This document shows, one piece after another, positions 40,114-49,173 of a stretch of 64,000 nucleotides of DNA. Origin of the DNA: Spartobacteria bacterium (GTDB lineage: Bacteria; Verrucomicrobiota; Verrucomicrobiia; Chthoniobacterales; UBA10450); assembly GCA_003169695.1 (NCBI GenBank), contig PNAS01000057.1, forward strand, positions 71,597 to 135,596, in the 5' to 3' direction. The notes below the pieces were generated by a model. That model made no database searches and was not told where the DNA came from. It was given only the letters and a program-made list of their open reading frames with translations. Every line of letters begins with the position of its first letter. Position 1 is the first letter of the stretch. The position numbers and the translations under genes are program-made.

Positions 40114-40639
40114 CCTCCGCTTTCAGTTCCGCCACCACTTCCTGCTGCATCCGCTGGATCCTTTGCATCATCGGGCCCATCATTTGCTGCATTTCGTCCA
40201 TCGTATTCTGCATCACCGCCGGCATCTTGTTGATCACGGCCTGACCGGCGGAAGTCTTATAAAAAGCGATCATCCCGTCGACCTCCTGTTGAGTAAACGA
40301 CTTCTGATAAATCCGCAGGTACATTGGCTCCAGCTTGTTCCAATCGAGTGTTTCCTTAAGAACCGCCATTGTCTCTGCCTGTCGTTTATCGATATCCTTT
40401 TGGACCTTGGGCGGGATCTTCTGGCCTTGAGTGGCTTGCTGTATCGCCTGTTTCATGAACCCATCCATCTGTGCCATCACCGAGTCGAGTAGCTTGCGCG
40501 CCTGGGCGGTTTCGAGAAGTTGTTTAATGGATGCCTCGCTGGGAGGGTTGCCCGCCGCGCCGGAGCCAGGCGAAGGAAGGTCAGCGGCGTAGGTCACTGA
40601 GCCGCATAGGCTGAGAACTAGGAGGATTCGCTTTAACAT
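40094..40639 (-). CDS. DUF2059 domain secreted protein
   Basis: IKQLLETAQARKLLDSVMAQMDGFMKQAI; YQKSFTQQEVDGMIAFYKTSAGQAVINKMPAVMQ. Confidence 0.88.
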   Translation of the reverse strand: MLKRILLVLSLCGSVTYAADLPSPGSGAAGNPPSEASIKQLLETAQARKLLDSVMAQMDGFMKQAIQQATQGQKIPPKVQKDIDKRQAETMAVLKETLDWNKLEPMYLRIYQKSFTQQEVDGMIAFYKTSAGQAVINKMPAVMQNTMDEMQQMMGPMMQRIQRMQQEVVAELKAEGEKKGG

Positions 40640-40696
40640 AAGCGGTCAGACTATCGACCTATGACCTTGGTTGGAAGCGCAAACCTCCAAAGCCGG

Positions 40697-40762
40697 CCAC
40701 TCGTCATTCGACCGCCAAATCGCTGAATCACTGAATCGCCAGTTCGCTAAATGCCTTCGTCC
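40697..40762. repeat. Heptamer/octamer array
   Basis: ccactcgtcattcgaccgcc then aatcgctg aatcactg aatcgcca gttcgcta aatgcc. Confidence 0.7.
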
Positions 40763-40833
40763 GCTTCCTCTCCACATTCGCCAAATCGGTGAAGGTCTCG
40801 TGAAGGCGCTGCGGGATTCACGATGCCGCTGAG

Positions 40834-41592
40834 TCAGAACATCAACTGCACGCCGAAGTAGCCAACTGACGAAAGGGGCACACCGGTCGCAGAGCGCACA
40901 TCGCGACCAAGCGACGCAATGAGCGAGGCCGACGCACTGAGCTTCCGCCGAAGACCTATGTTCAGCGTCAATCCATCTCGCGCGAGGCTCGTCCGGGCCG
41001 TCCCGTGCAGCTCTGCCATCACGTCCATTGACGACGTGACAGCGGTTCCCGCGACAAGGCCGTAAATCCACTCACAGCGGCCAATCGAGCTTAAGAGAGA
41101 GCCGACTTCGGTATCGAGATCGACAACTCCGACGCGACGCGCGATTTGCACCGGCAGCAGCAGGCGCGTGCCGTCCTCCACCAGTCCGCGGCGCACGGAT
41201 GAACGGAGCGGATTCCACTCGACGCGCGGATACGCCGACATCGAGATGCCGTCGCTCTCCTGATCCAGGAATCGCCACTTCACTGCCGCCGATGCATTGC
41301 CCGCGCCCCCGATCGGGCCCTGGCCGCTTCGTTTCGAGACGATATACGACGTCTCCAAGTTCAGTTGAATGTGTTCGCCGACTCCATAGTTCAGATCGAT
41401 CGCCGGCAGTTCCCCCGATTGCTGGCTCCCGCCTCGCTGCACCGTGGCTGCGATGTCGAGTTCTACATGTCCGTTACCGGGCGTGTCGGGGTCATCGGTC
41501 AACATCGGCGGGCCGCCTTGCGCCCGCGCGTCGTGTGCTGCGAGCGCGCAAATCGCGAACGCGAGGCAAAAAGATGTATTTAGGTGACGCAA
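40834..41592 (-). CDS. Secreted/outer-membrane beta-barrel-like hypothetical protein
   Basis: Signal peptide; GGPPMLTDDPDTPGNGHVELDIAATVQRGGSQQSGELPAIDLNYGVGEHIQLNLETSYIV. Confidence 0.7.
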   Translation of the reverse strand: MRHLNTSFCLAFAICALAAHDARAQGGPPMLTDDPDTPGNGHVELDIAATVQRGGSQQSGELPAIDLNYGVGEHIQLNLETSYIVSKRSGQGPIGGAGNASAAVKWRFLDQESDGISMSAYPRVEWNPLRSSVRRGLVEDGTRLLLPVQIARRVGVVDLDTEVGSLLSSIGRCEWIYGLVAGTAVTSSMDVMAELHGTARTSLARDGLTLNIGLRRKLSASASLIASLGRDVRSATGVPLSSVGYFGVQLMF

Positions 41593-42018
41593 CTAGAGCG
41601 CGCCTCATCTACGGCGCCCGATTTTGACCGGCCCGTAAACCAACAGCTTCAGCGTATTCGGCACAATCGTCGGCCGTCCGGGAGAAACACTGGGATTTGT
41701 CCGGGCCTTCGGCCGTGGCCATCGCGTTCTGCAGAAGGCGGACGCCACCGCCAATACAGCATTGAAATGCATTACGCACTGCTATCACAATTTCCGGAAA
41801 GCGCAGCTTGCGGAGCGCCCGTCTGCCGGACGTGACGTTGCCGACCGATGAATGGGAAAAGTTCGTGCTGGATGTGGCCGCGAGTAAACTCGACCGCAAC
41901 GCGCCCACGCGACGTTTGCGTAAACTTTGTGAAGTCACCCCCAAAACGCTGACCGCTCTGATATCCGACCTCTAACGTCCGCCATTCGTCGCGTGCGCCG
42001 CGATGGCGTCGTCGATGA

Positions 42019-42348
42019 TTTTCGCATACGGATCTTCCGGAGGGTCCGCCGCATCATTTGTATGCCGGCCGCGAAGAATTTCGGCAAGCGTTGGATCGCA
42101 CCGGGTTCGACGGGGCCTCGCTCATTTTCAAACTTCACACCATCGAGTGGAACGTGCCCACCGCGCGTTTCATCTTCGAAGCGGAACGCCATGCCGGCGT
42201 TCGCACTGCCGGATTGCTCGCACGCCAAACGCCCGAGAAACTGCGCGCGATTCAATTCGCCATCGAAAACGCCGTCCGTCCTTACGCGCGACAGAGTGGG
42301 TTTGCCATTCCCAAGGCGGCGTACATTATCGCGGTCCGCAAGAGGTGA
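42019..42348 (+). pseudogene. C-terminal fragment of a class I SAM-dependent methyltransferase
   Basis: LPEGPPHHLYAGREEFRQALDRTGFDGASLIFKLHTIEWNVPTARFIFEAERHAGVRTAGLLARQTPEKLRAIQFAIENAVRPYARQSGFAIPKAAYIIAVRKR*; in-frame stop just upstream, no N-terminal half. Confidence 0.6.
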
Positions 42349-42471
42349 GAACCGGACCCCGCGTTCCATATTCACCAAATCACTCCATCACCAGTTCGCT
42401 AAATTCGTTGTCCAGCGGCCGCATCGCTCCCATTGACATTCCGAACCGCCTTACGGCACTCTCGTTCCCTT

Positions 42472-44565
42472 ATGAAACAGAAACAGGTTGCCTGTTCGTT
42501 TGGCCTTGTCGTTGGCCTGTGGCTCGGCGCTTTCTTCGCGCGCGCAGCGCGCGCCGACGAGGGCATGTGGCTCTACTCCGCTCCACCGCGCGACGCTATC
42601 AAAGCCAAATACGGCTTCACACTCACTGATGCTTGGCTCGAACACCTCATGAAATCCTCCGTTCGTTTCAACAGCGGCGGCTCAGGGTCTTTTGTTTCCG
42701 CAGACGGTCTCGTGATCACGAATCATCACGTCGGCGCCGATGACCTCCAGAAGCTTAGCGATGAGAAACATAATTATCTCGCAGACGGTTTCTACGCCGC
42801 CACTCCGGCCGACGAAAAGAAGTGCGTCGATCTCGAGCTCAACGTACTTCAATCAACCGAGGACGTGACCGCACGCGTCAACGCTGGTGTTCCATCCGGC
42901 GCGACGGGCGAGATTGCCGCGACTGCGCGCCGCAAGGTCATGGCCGAGATCGAAAAAGAGTCGCGCGAAAAGACCGGCCTCCGCAGCGACGTGGTCACGC
43001 TTTATCAGGGCGGTGCCTATCATCTTTATCGTTACAAGCGCTACACCGACATTCGTATCGTGTTCGCGCCTGAGCAGCAGGCCGCCTTCTTCGGTGGCGA
43101 CCCCGATAACTTCGAGTATCCGCGCTACGACCTCGATATCTGCCTCCTTCGGGTCTACGAAAACGGCCAACCCGCGAAAATTGATCACTTCCTGAAGTGG
43201 TCGAAGAACGGCACCAAGGAGGGTGAGCTTACCTTCGTTTCCGGTCACCCCGGCGGGACCGACCGCCAGCTCACGATGGCGGAGCTGAGCGTCCTTCGCG
43301 ACACAGAGTTCCCCTACATCGTCAACCGGCTGAAGCGCGTCGAAGTTCTCTTGAAAAACTGGAGCGACCGCAGCGCGGAAAATTCCCGGCGCGCGCACGA
43401 GAATCTATTCGGTGTTCAGAATGGCCGCAAAGCCCTCGACGGAGAGCAGGCTGGCCTTTACTCACCCGCTCTGATGGACGCCAAGGCCGCGCAGGAAAAG
43501 TCGTTCAAGGCTCAACTCGGTGAGCGCGCCGACGGTGCCGAGGTCCGCGCCGCCTTCGACCGCATCGCCGAAGCCGCCCAGGCGCAGGCGAAAATTTATA
43601 AACGCTACCGGCTGCTCGAAGCCGGCCATGCGTTCCTAAGCGATTCGTTTCATACGGCTCGCGTACTCCTTCGCGCCGGTGACGAACGCCCCAAGCCTAA
43701 CGGTGAGCGCCTGAAGGAATTCGGCGATGCTCGCCGCGAGTCGCTCGAGCTCGATTTGTTTTCTGACAAGCCAATCTACGCCGACCTGGAAATCCTGAAA
43801 CTCGGCGACGCGTTCACACTCTTCGCCGAAAACGCCGGCTACGATGACCCACTCGTGCAGCAGGTGCTCGCCGGCCAGTCGCCTCGCGAGCGCGCCGCTG
43901 CGCTCATCAACGGCACGAAAGTCCGCGACGTCGCGTTCCGCAGACAGCTCTACGACGGCGGCGCCGGCGTGGTCACGGCTGCGAAGGATCCGATGATCGA
44001 ACTCGCGCGACTCGTGGATGCTGAGGCGCGCGCGCTCCGCAAGCAATGGGAAGCGGCCGACGAGACGAACCAGCAGGCTCACGCCATAATCGAGAAAGCG
44101 CATTTCGCACTCGAAGGGCTGGCCCGCGCCCCAGACGCCACATTCACCCTGCGTCTTAGCTACGGTCCCGTGAAAGGGTACGAAGAGGCTGGCAAAAAGA
44201 TTCCGGCCTACACAACGTTCGCGGGACTGTACGAGCGCAACGCCGAGCAGAAAAACAAGGAGCCTTTCGAGCTTCCCCCGCGCTGGCTCGATAAGAAGTC
44301 GGCGCTCAAGCTCGATACGCCGCTCGATTTCGTGAGCACCGAGGACATCATCGGCGGCAATAGCGGCAGCCCGGTCGTTAACAGCGCAGGTGAATTCGTC
44401 GGCATCATCTTCGACGGCAACCTCGCGAGCCTTGTGCTCGATTTAGCTTACGAAGATGTGCACGCGCGTGCGCTCAGCGTCGATAGCCGCGGCATTCTCG
44501 AAGCGATGCGCAAAGTTTACGGCGTCGATGCGCTCGTGAACGAGTTGCTCAACGGCAAGCGCTGA
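42472..44565 (+). CDS. S46 family peptidase (DPP7/DPP11-like)
   Basis: DEGMWLYSAPPRDAIKAKYGF; GSFVSADGLVITNHHVGADDLQ; EDIIGGNSGSPVVNSAGEFVGIIFDGN. Confidence 0.96.
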   Translation: MKQKQVACSFGLVVGLWLGAFFARAARADEGMWLYSAPPRDAIKAKYGFTLTDAWLEHLMKSSVRFNSGGSGSFVSADGLVITNHHVGADDLQKLSDEKHNYLADGFYAATPADEKKCVDLELNVLQSTEDVTARVNAGVPSGATGEIAATARRKVMAEIEKESREKTGLRSDVVTLYQGGAYHLYRYKRYTDIRIVFAPEQQAAFFGGDPDNFEYPRYDLDICLLRVYENGQPAKIDHFLKWSKNGTKEGELTFVSGHPGGTDRQLTMAELSVLRDTEFPYIVNRLKRVEVLLKNWSDRSAENSRRAHENLFGVQNGRKALDGEQAGLYSPALMDAKAAQEKSFKAQLGERADGAEVRAAFDRIAEAAQAQAKIYKRYRLLEAGHAFLSDSFHTARVLLRAGDERPKPNGERLKEFGDARRESLELDLFSDKPIYADLEILKLGDAFTLFAENAGYDDPLVQQVLAGQSPRERAAALINGTKVRDVAFRRQLYDGGAGVVTAAKDPMIELARLVDAEARALRKQWEAADETNQQAHAIIEKAHFALEGLARAPDATFTLRLSYGPVKGYEEAGKKIPAYTTFAGLYERNAEQKNKEPFELPPRWLDKKSALKLDTPLDFVSTEDIIGGNSGSPVVNSAGEFVGIIFDGNLASLVLDLAYEDVHARALSVDSRGILEAMRKVYGVDALVNELLNGKR

Positions 44566-44600
44566 AAGTCGCGTTGCCTTCTCAATTGCCCGCCCTCGCC

Positions 44601-45887
44601 TTACATTTCGGGAGCGATGATACTCGCGGCTTGCTGGAGCGGATGTGCGAAGCCGAGCCGGCCGGTTTCATTGAGCGTAATCTCGCGCGAGCGCCGCTTG
44701 TCCATCTCGAACAGTCGCGCCTGCTGCGATGCGAAGCTTGAGCTTAGCACGTTCATGTTCGCTTCGTCATTCAGTCGAAGCGATCGGAGATCGAAGTTGC
44801 CGGAGCCGACCGACACGAACGCGCCGTCCACGATCATCAGCTTCACGTGTACCATGGCCGGTTGATACTCGTAGATCTTGACGCCTGCCTTCAGTAACTC
44901 GGGCCAATGCTTTCGCGATGCCGCGCGCAAGGCTTTCTGGTCGATGTGCTCGCCGGGCAAAAGGATCTCCACCTTCGCGCCCCGCCTCGCTGCATCTGCC
45001 AGCTCCTTCCGCATCAAATCGTCCGGAAGAAAATAAGCGTTCTCGATCAGCAGACTGTGTTTTGCCGAAGCGATCGCGAGCAGGTACATCAAGCGAATGT
45101 CCATGTCGCCTTGCCGCGGCGAGCTTTTGAAAGCCTGCGCGGTATAAGGGCCGGTGGGTGCCAGTGGCGGGAAATACTCCGGCCCATGCAAAACTTCGCC
45201 ACGCGTCTTTAGCCAGTTGTCCATAAACACCGCCTGCAGCTGAGCCACGACCGGTCCGGTGACCTTGTAATGATTGTCGCGCCAATGTTGCGGCGATTCA
45301 CCGTCGCCCAGCCACTCGTTTGCGACCCCCACGCCTCCCACAAATCCAACCTTCCCGTCAATAATGAGTAGCTTGCGATGACTACGGTTATTGTAACGCC
45401 TCGGATCGAGCCACATCATCGAGTGATACTTCACCGCGTTCACGCCCGCCGTGCGCAAACGTTCGAGGTTCTCACTCCCCATTTTGCTCGTCCCTTGCGC
45501 ATCCAGAATCGCGTTCACCGTCACGCCGGCACGCGCTCGTTCCGCCAGTGCGTCGGCGAACTGCTTTGCGATCTCGCCGTCCCAGAAGATGTAAGTCTCG
45601 AAATCGATCGACCGGCGGGCGGAGCGAATCGCGCTCAGCATCGCTGGAAAGATTTCCCGCCCGTTCACCAGCGTTGTGATGTTGTTGCCGGAAACGAAGT
45701 TTCCGCCGAGCAGCGATCCTGTCGCCTGGCGAAACTCTGGCGACGCCGCCGAGTAAAGCGGCGCGACTTCCTGCGTCACCTTGTTGCCTCCTTGCATCGC
45801 GCAGCCACCTAGCAACGCCCCCAGCAGCGTTGCGGTCATAGCCGTGGCCGGCGCGGTACGGCGGCGCATTCTAGTGCTTTTTATCAA
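44601..45887 (-). CDS. Phospholipase D-like/cardiolipin synthase
   Basis: Two HKD-type motifs: SHRKLLIIDGKVGFVGGVGVANEW and VHVKLMIVDGAFVSVGSGNFDLRS. Confidence 0.92.
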   Translation of the reverse strand: MIKSTRMRRRTAPATAMTATLLGALLGGCAMQGGNKVTQEVAPLYSAASPEFRQATGSLLGGNFVSGNNITTLVNGREIFPAMLSAIRSARRSIDFETYIFWDGEIAKQFADALAERARAGVTVNAILDAQGTSKMGSENLERLRTAGVNAVKYHSMMWLDPRRYNNRSHRKLLIIDGKVGFVGGVGVANEWLGDGESPQHWRDNHYKVTGPVVAQLQAVFMDNWLKTRGEVLHGPEYFPPLAPTGPYTAQAFKSSPRQGDMDIRLMYLLAIASAKHSLLIENAYFLPDDLMRKELADAARRGAKVEILLPGEHIDQKALRAASRKHWPELLKAGVKIYEYQPAMVHVKLMIVDGAFVSVGSGNFDLRSLRLNDEANMNVLSSSFASQQARLFEMDKRRSREITLNETGRLGFAHPLQQAASIIAPEM

Positions 45888-46233
45888 ACTCGCTTAGCTG
45901 CGCGTTGAAATACGTCGCTGCATCGGTCGTCGTTCCGTCGGCCAGGCGGATCTTGTACTTTTGATGCGTCATCGATGATTCCGAAGCGCAGTATTTCACA
46001 AAATCCTCCGCCGTTTTCACCCGCCAGCCGGCGTAATCGAGTTTCGTCCGCAGATGGTTCGCCCCAGCCACGCCATCATACTCGCGCCCATTGCGGACGA
46101 ACTTCACACCGCTCGACGTCTCCACGCCGCGAATCAGAAAATCGATCCGCGCCTGCTCCCGCGCATCGCGCGCCCACATCAGCGACGGCAAAAGCGCGAC
46201 CACCAGCAACAGACAAATACGCCGGACGTGCAT
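45871..46233 (-). CDS. DUF5329-like secreted protein
   Basis: IDFLIRGVETSSGVKFVRNGREYDGVAGANHLRTKLDYAGWRVKTAEDFVKYCASESSMTHQKYKIRLADG. Confidence 0.8.
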   Translation of the reverse strand: MHVRRICLLLVVALLPSLMWARDAREQARIDFLIRGVETSSGVKFVRNGREYDGVAGANHLRTKLDYAGWRVKTAEDFVKYCASESSMTHQKYKIRLADGTTTDAATYFNAQLSEFDKKH

Positions 46234-46497
46234 CGGCCGAACATAGCCTCTCGCCAGCAATTCGCGGGATCTAATTTTGCCGAAAACCAGCGCGTTCCCC
46301 GTTCTCCTCTTTTCGCCAGCTCGCGGGCGGAGAGCGTCATCTCTTGAAAAATGGGGCCACGCACGCATCGAGTGCCGATTCAATAGTTACCTGCCGCATC
46401 CATTTACCTACCTGGTTCGCCGATTTCATATCGGAACACGAATCGGATGGCCTTTAGCTGTGATCTCTGCAGCGACTTAGTAAATAGAAAATTAATT

Positions 46498-46866
46498 ATG
46501 ATCAAATTATTCCTCGGTGTCACGTTTGCTACAGCCCTTATGGGTCTAGTGGCTTACGGGCAAGCATCCACGTCCTCCGTTACCGTTGCGAACGGAACCA
46601 ATGGAGCGACTCAAACCACTACCACGACGACCGAAAGTACTGGCACCGTTACGGAGTTCACGCCCGGACACGGCCTGATCCTAAAAACTGAAGCAGCCGA
46701 GCCGTTGCACTACAAGTTCGGCAAGACTGTCACATACGTGACTTCAGATGGGCAGGTTATCGAAGCTTCGAAAATCCGAAAAGATTCGAAGGTTCGCGTT
46801 CACTACCTCAAAGATGGCGACGACATGGTAGTTGATAAAGTTATCGTAACGCGGGACCGCGACTAA
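46498..46866 (+). CDS. Secreted hypothetical protein
   Basis: MIKLFLGVTFATALMGLVAYGQAS signal peptide; Thr-rich linker; VRVHYLKDGDDMVVDKVIVTRD. Confidence 0.75.
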   Translation: MIKLFLGVTFATALMGLVAYGQASTSSVTVANGTNGATQTTTTTTESTGTVTEFTPGHGLILKTEAAEPLHYKFGKTVTYVTSDGQVIEASKIRKDSKVRVHYLKDGDDMVVDKVIVTRDRD

Positions 46867-46915
46867 GCCTTTCACGTTTGCGTGGCTGATCTTGGAATCA
46901 AGCCAACAATTTCAG

Positions 46916-46960
46916 CGCCTGGCGGACCGAGATATTACTCGCCGCCAGGCGTTTTGTTTT
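46916..46960 (+). terminator. Rho-independent terminator
   Basis: cgcctggcgg...ccgccaggcg ttttgtttt. Confidence 0.8.
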
Positions 46961-46993
46961 CCTTGCGTTCAATCTCAAAGCCGAAGCGTTGCA

Positions 46994-47021
46994 GTTTCGT
47001 CATTCGCCCTTCGTCACGTCG
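46994..47021. repeat. Heptamer array
   Basis: gtttcgt cattcgc ccttcgt cacgtcg. Confidence 0.65.
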
Positions 47022-47142
47022 CCTGCTCGCGAACGCATTCGGAGTAGCCGCGGCAAAGGCGGCTTGGCGTAGGCCGGCCACCACACGCGCATTCACCTCG
47101 GCTGCGCCGATTAGAATATATCCACGAACCTAACATAAGAAT

Positions 47143-48933
47143 ATGATTCCACCGTGCCGCACTCGATCACTCCGTCTCGCCCGCTGTTCCGCGACTTTGC
47201 TCCTGCTTCTCACCGGTTTGTGCGGCGGTAGCCTGTCCTCCTTCGCTCAGCCGGCCGCGCCGACATTTAGCCAAATCATAGTGTTTGGCGACAGCCTCTC
47301 GGACACCGGGAACTTTCGTGACCGCACGAATTCAGAAAGCGACGGCACGGTCGACTATCCGAGCCACACTTTTAATTACAGTAACGGCCGATTCACGGAC
47401 GACAATGAGACCGATCCGTCGTCGACCACTTACGCCGGCGTCTGGCACGAACAGCTCGCGAGCACTTTTTTGGGCATCCCGGCAGCGAGTCATAGCCTCG
47501 GCGGCGGAACGGACTATGCGTTCGGTGGCGCGACCACGGAAAACGGCACGGCGGAGGTGACGGTCGTCTCAACTCCTTTCGGCGACGTGACCATCACGAT
47601 CGACAACATGGGGAAGCAGATGGACGATTACCTCGCCGCCCACGCGGTCGACCCAAACGCTCTCTACATCGTCTGGGGCGGCGCCAACGATCTTTTCAAT
47701 GATGATACCGCTACGAACGTGACTGCGGCCGCAGCTCGCGCGACCGCGTTGGTCACTCGCCTCGCGAATGCCGGCGCGCAATTCATCATGGTGCCAAACG
47801 TGCCACCGCTCGGCGACGTTCCAAATTATTCCAACGACCCGGCGACGATGGCGTCGCTGAATACCGCTTCCGCGAATTATCGGGACGAGCTCAACGCGGA
47901 TCTCACGGCGAGCCTGAGTGCCCTCGCATTACAAGGCATCACCCCCACGGTTTATCGCCTCGATGTCTGGACGAACACGATCCGCATTTTCAGCAACCCG
48001 GGAAATTACGGGTTCACCGACATCAGCAGTTCGTCCCAGGGCAACTCCGGCGCGAACCCGGACCAATTCCTGTTCTGGGACGACGTCCACCCCACGACCG
48101 CTGGCCATTATCAGAACGCAAAAAGCGCCAATGACGCGCTGACAATCCCGGTCACTCCCCTGGCCGAGGCGCTCGATATTTCGACCCGCGTCTTCGTTGA
48201 CACCGGCGAGGGAGTTTCCATCGTCGGCTTTATTGTCGCGGGCGACGTCTCGAAGAAGGTTCTCATTCGCGGCATCGGCCCATCGCTGGCCGCGAGTGGC
48301 GTTCCAAGTCCGCTGGCGGATCCAACCCTAACGTTGTTCGACGCCTCCGGAAACGCGCTGATGACGAATGATAACTGGCAAGACTCGCAGGCAGCCGAAA
48401 TCATCGCGACCGGCATTCCTCCGCAGAACGCTCTGGAATCCGCGATCGTTGCCACCGTCGGGCCGGGACAATACACAGCGGTCCTCGCCGGCAACAACGG
48501 CACCACCGGCAACGGTCTTGCTGAAGTTTACGACCTCGAACCCGGCACAAGCTCTACGCTTGCAAACTTGAGCACGCGTGGCTTCGTCGGCGCCGGCGAC
48601 AACGCCATGATCGGCGGCCTCATCGTCGGGGACGGCGACAGCCCCATCGTGGTGCTGCGCGCCATTGGACCGACGCTGACGAGCTCCGGCATCGCCAATC
48701 CGCTGCTCGATCCCACGATCGAGCTGTACGATGGGAACGGCACTGTCCTAGGCTTCAATGACAACTGGAAAGACAGCCAGATGCTGGCCGTGCTCGCGAC
48801 GCAACTCGCCCCGACCGACGACCGGGAATCAGCGATCCTCGCGTTCCTCGCGCCCGGGGCCTACACCGCAGTCGTCCGCGGCAAAGGGGACACCACCGGG
48901 GTCGCGCTGGTCGAAGCCTATCGAGTTCCATAG
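47143..48933 (+). CDS. SGNH/GDSL hydrolase with duplicated C-terminal module
   Basis: IIVFGDSLSDTGNF; WGGANDLF; FWDDVHPTTAGH; two copies of STR-FV-G--IVG-IV-...IR-IGP-L---G...DNW-DSQ. Confidence 0.9.
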   Translation: MIPPCRTRSLRLARCSATLLLLLTGLCGGSLSSFAQPAAPTFSQIIVFGDSLSDTGNFRDRTNSESDGTVDYPSHTFNYSNGRFTDDNETDPSSTTYAGVWHEQLASTFLGIPAASHSLGGGTDYAFGGATTENGTAEVTVVSTPFGDVTITIDNMGKQMDDYLAAHAVDPNALYIVWGGANDLFNDDTATNVTAAAARATALVTRLANAGAQFIMVPNVPPLGDVPNYSNDPATMASLNTASANYRDELNADLTASLSALALQGITPTVYRLDVWTNTIRIFSNPGNYGFTDISSSSQGNSGANPDQFLFWDDVHPTTAGHYQNAKSANDALTIPVTPLAEALDISTRVFVDTGEGVSIVGFIVAGDVSKKVLIRGIGPSLAASGVPSPLADPTLTLFDASGNALMTNDNWQDSQAAEIIATGIPPQNALESAIVATVGPGQYTAVLAGNNGTTGNGLAEVYDLEPGTSSTLANLSTRGFVGAGDNAMIGGLIVGDGDSPIVVLRAIGPTLTSSGIANPLLDPTIELYDGNGTVLGFNDNWKDSQMLAVLATQLAPTDDRESAILAFLAPGAYTAVVRGKGDTTGVALVEAYRVP

Positions 48934-49173
48934 CGCGCGCTCTCTCCAGGCTTTTCCCCTGTTCATTGGACGTTCTGCCTCTGCCTTCCTCCCCACAACC
49001 CCTAACTCACTAACTCGCTAAACGCTTCGATAGGACCTTGTGGTGAGCGGCCGAAGCTTCGGAAAACCCACCCTGAAAGAACTCGACCGCGATAACTTCT
49101 TCGAGATCGCGCATCCGATCGGTATCATATCGGTTCAACCGAAAACCTGATTCGAGTCGCGGCCAACCCATCT

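Noticed and set aside
41773-41975. Plus-strand frame NALRTAITISGKRSLRSARLPDVTLPTDEWEKFVLDVAASKLDRNAPTRRLRKLCEVTPKTLTALISDL*
   Set aside because: Coding-like but no start codon and no family recognised; not listed as a CDS.
41985-42060. Minus-strand peptide ..AADPPEDPYAKIIDDAIAAHATNGGR*
   Set aside because: Looks protein-like, but the plus strand of the same DNA reads coherently as LPEGPPHHLYAGREEF of the methyltransferase fragment; more likely a shadow.
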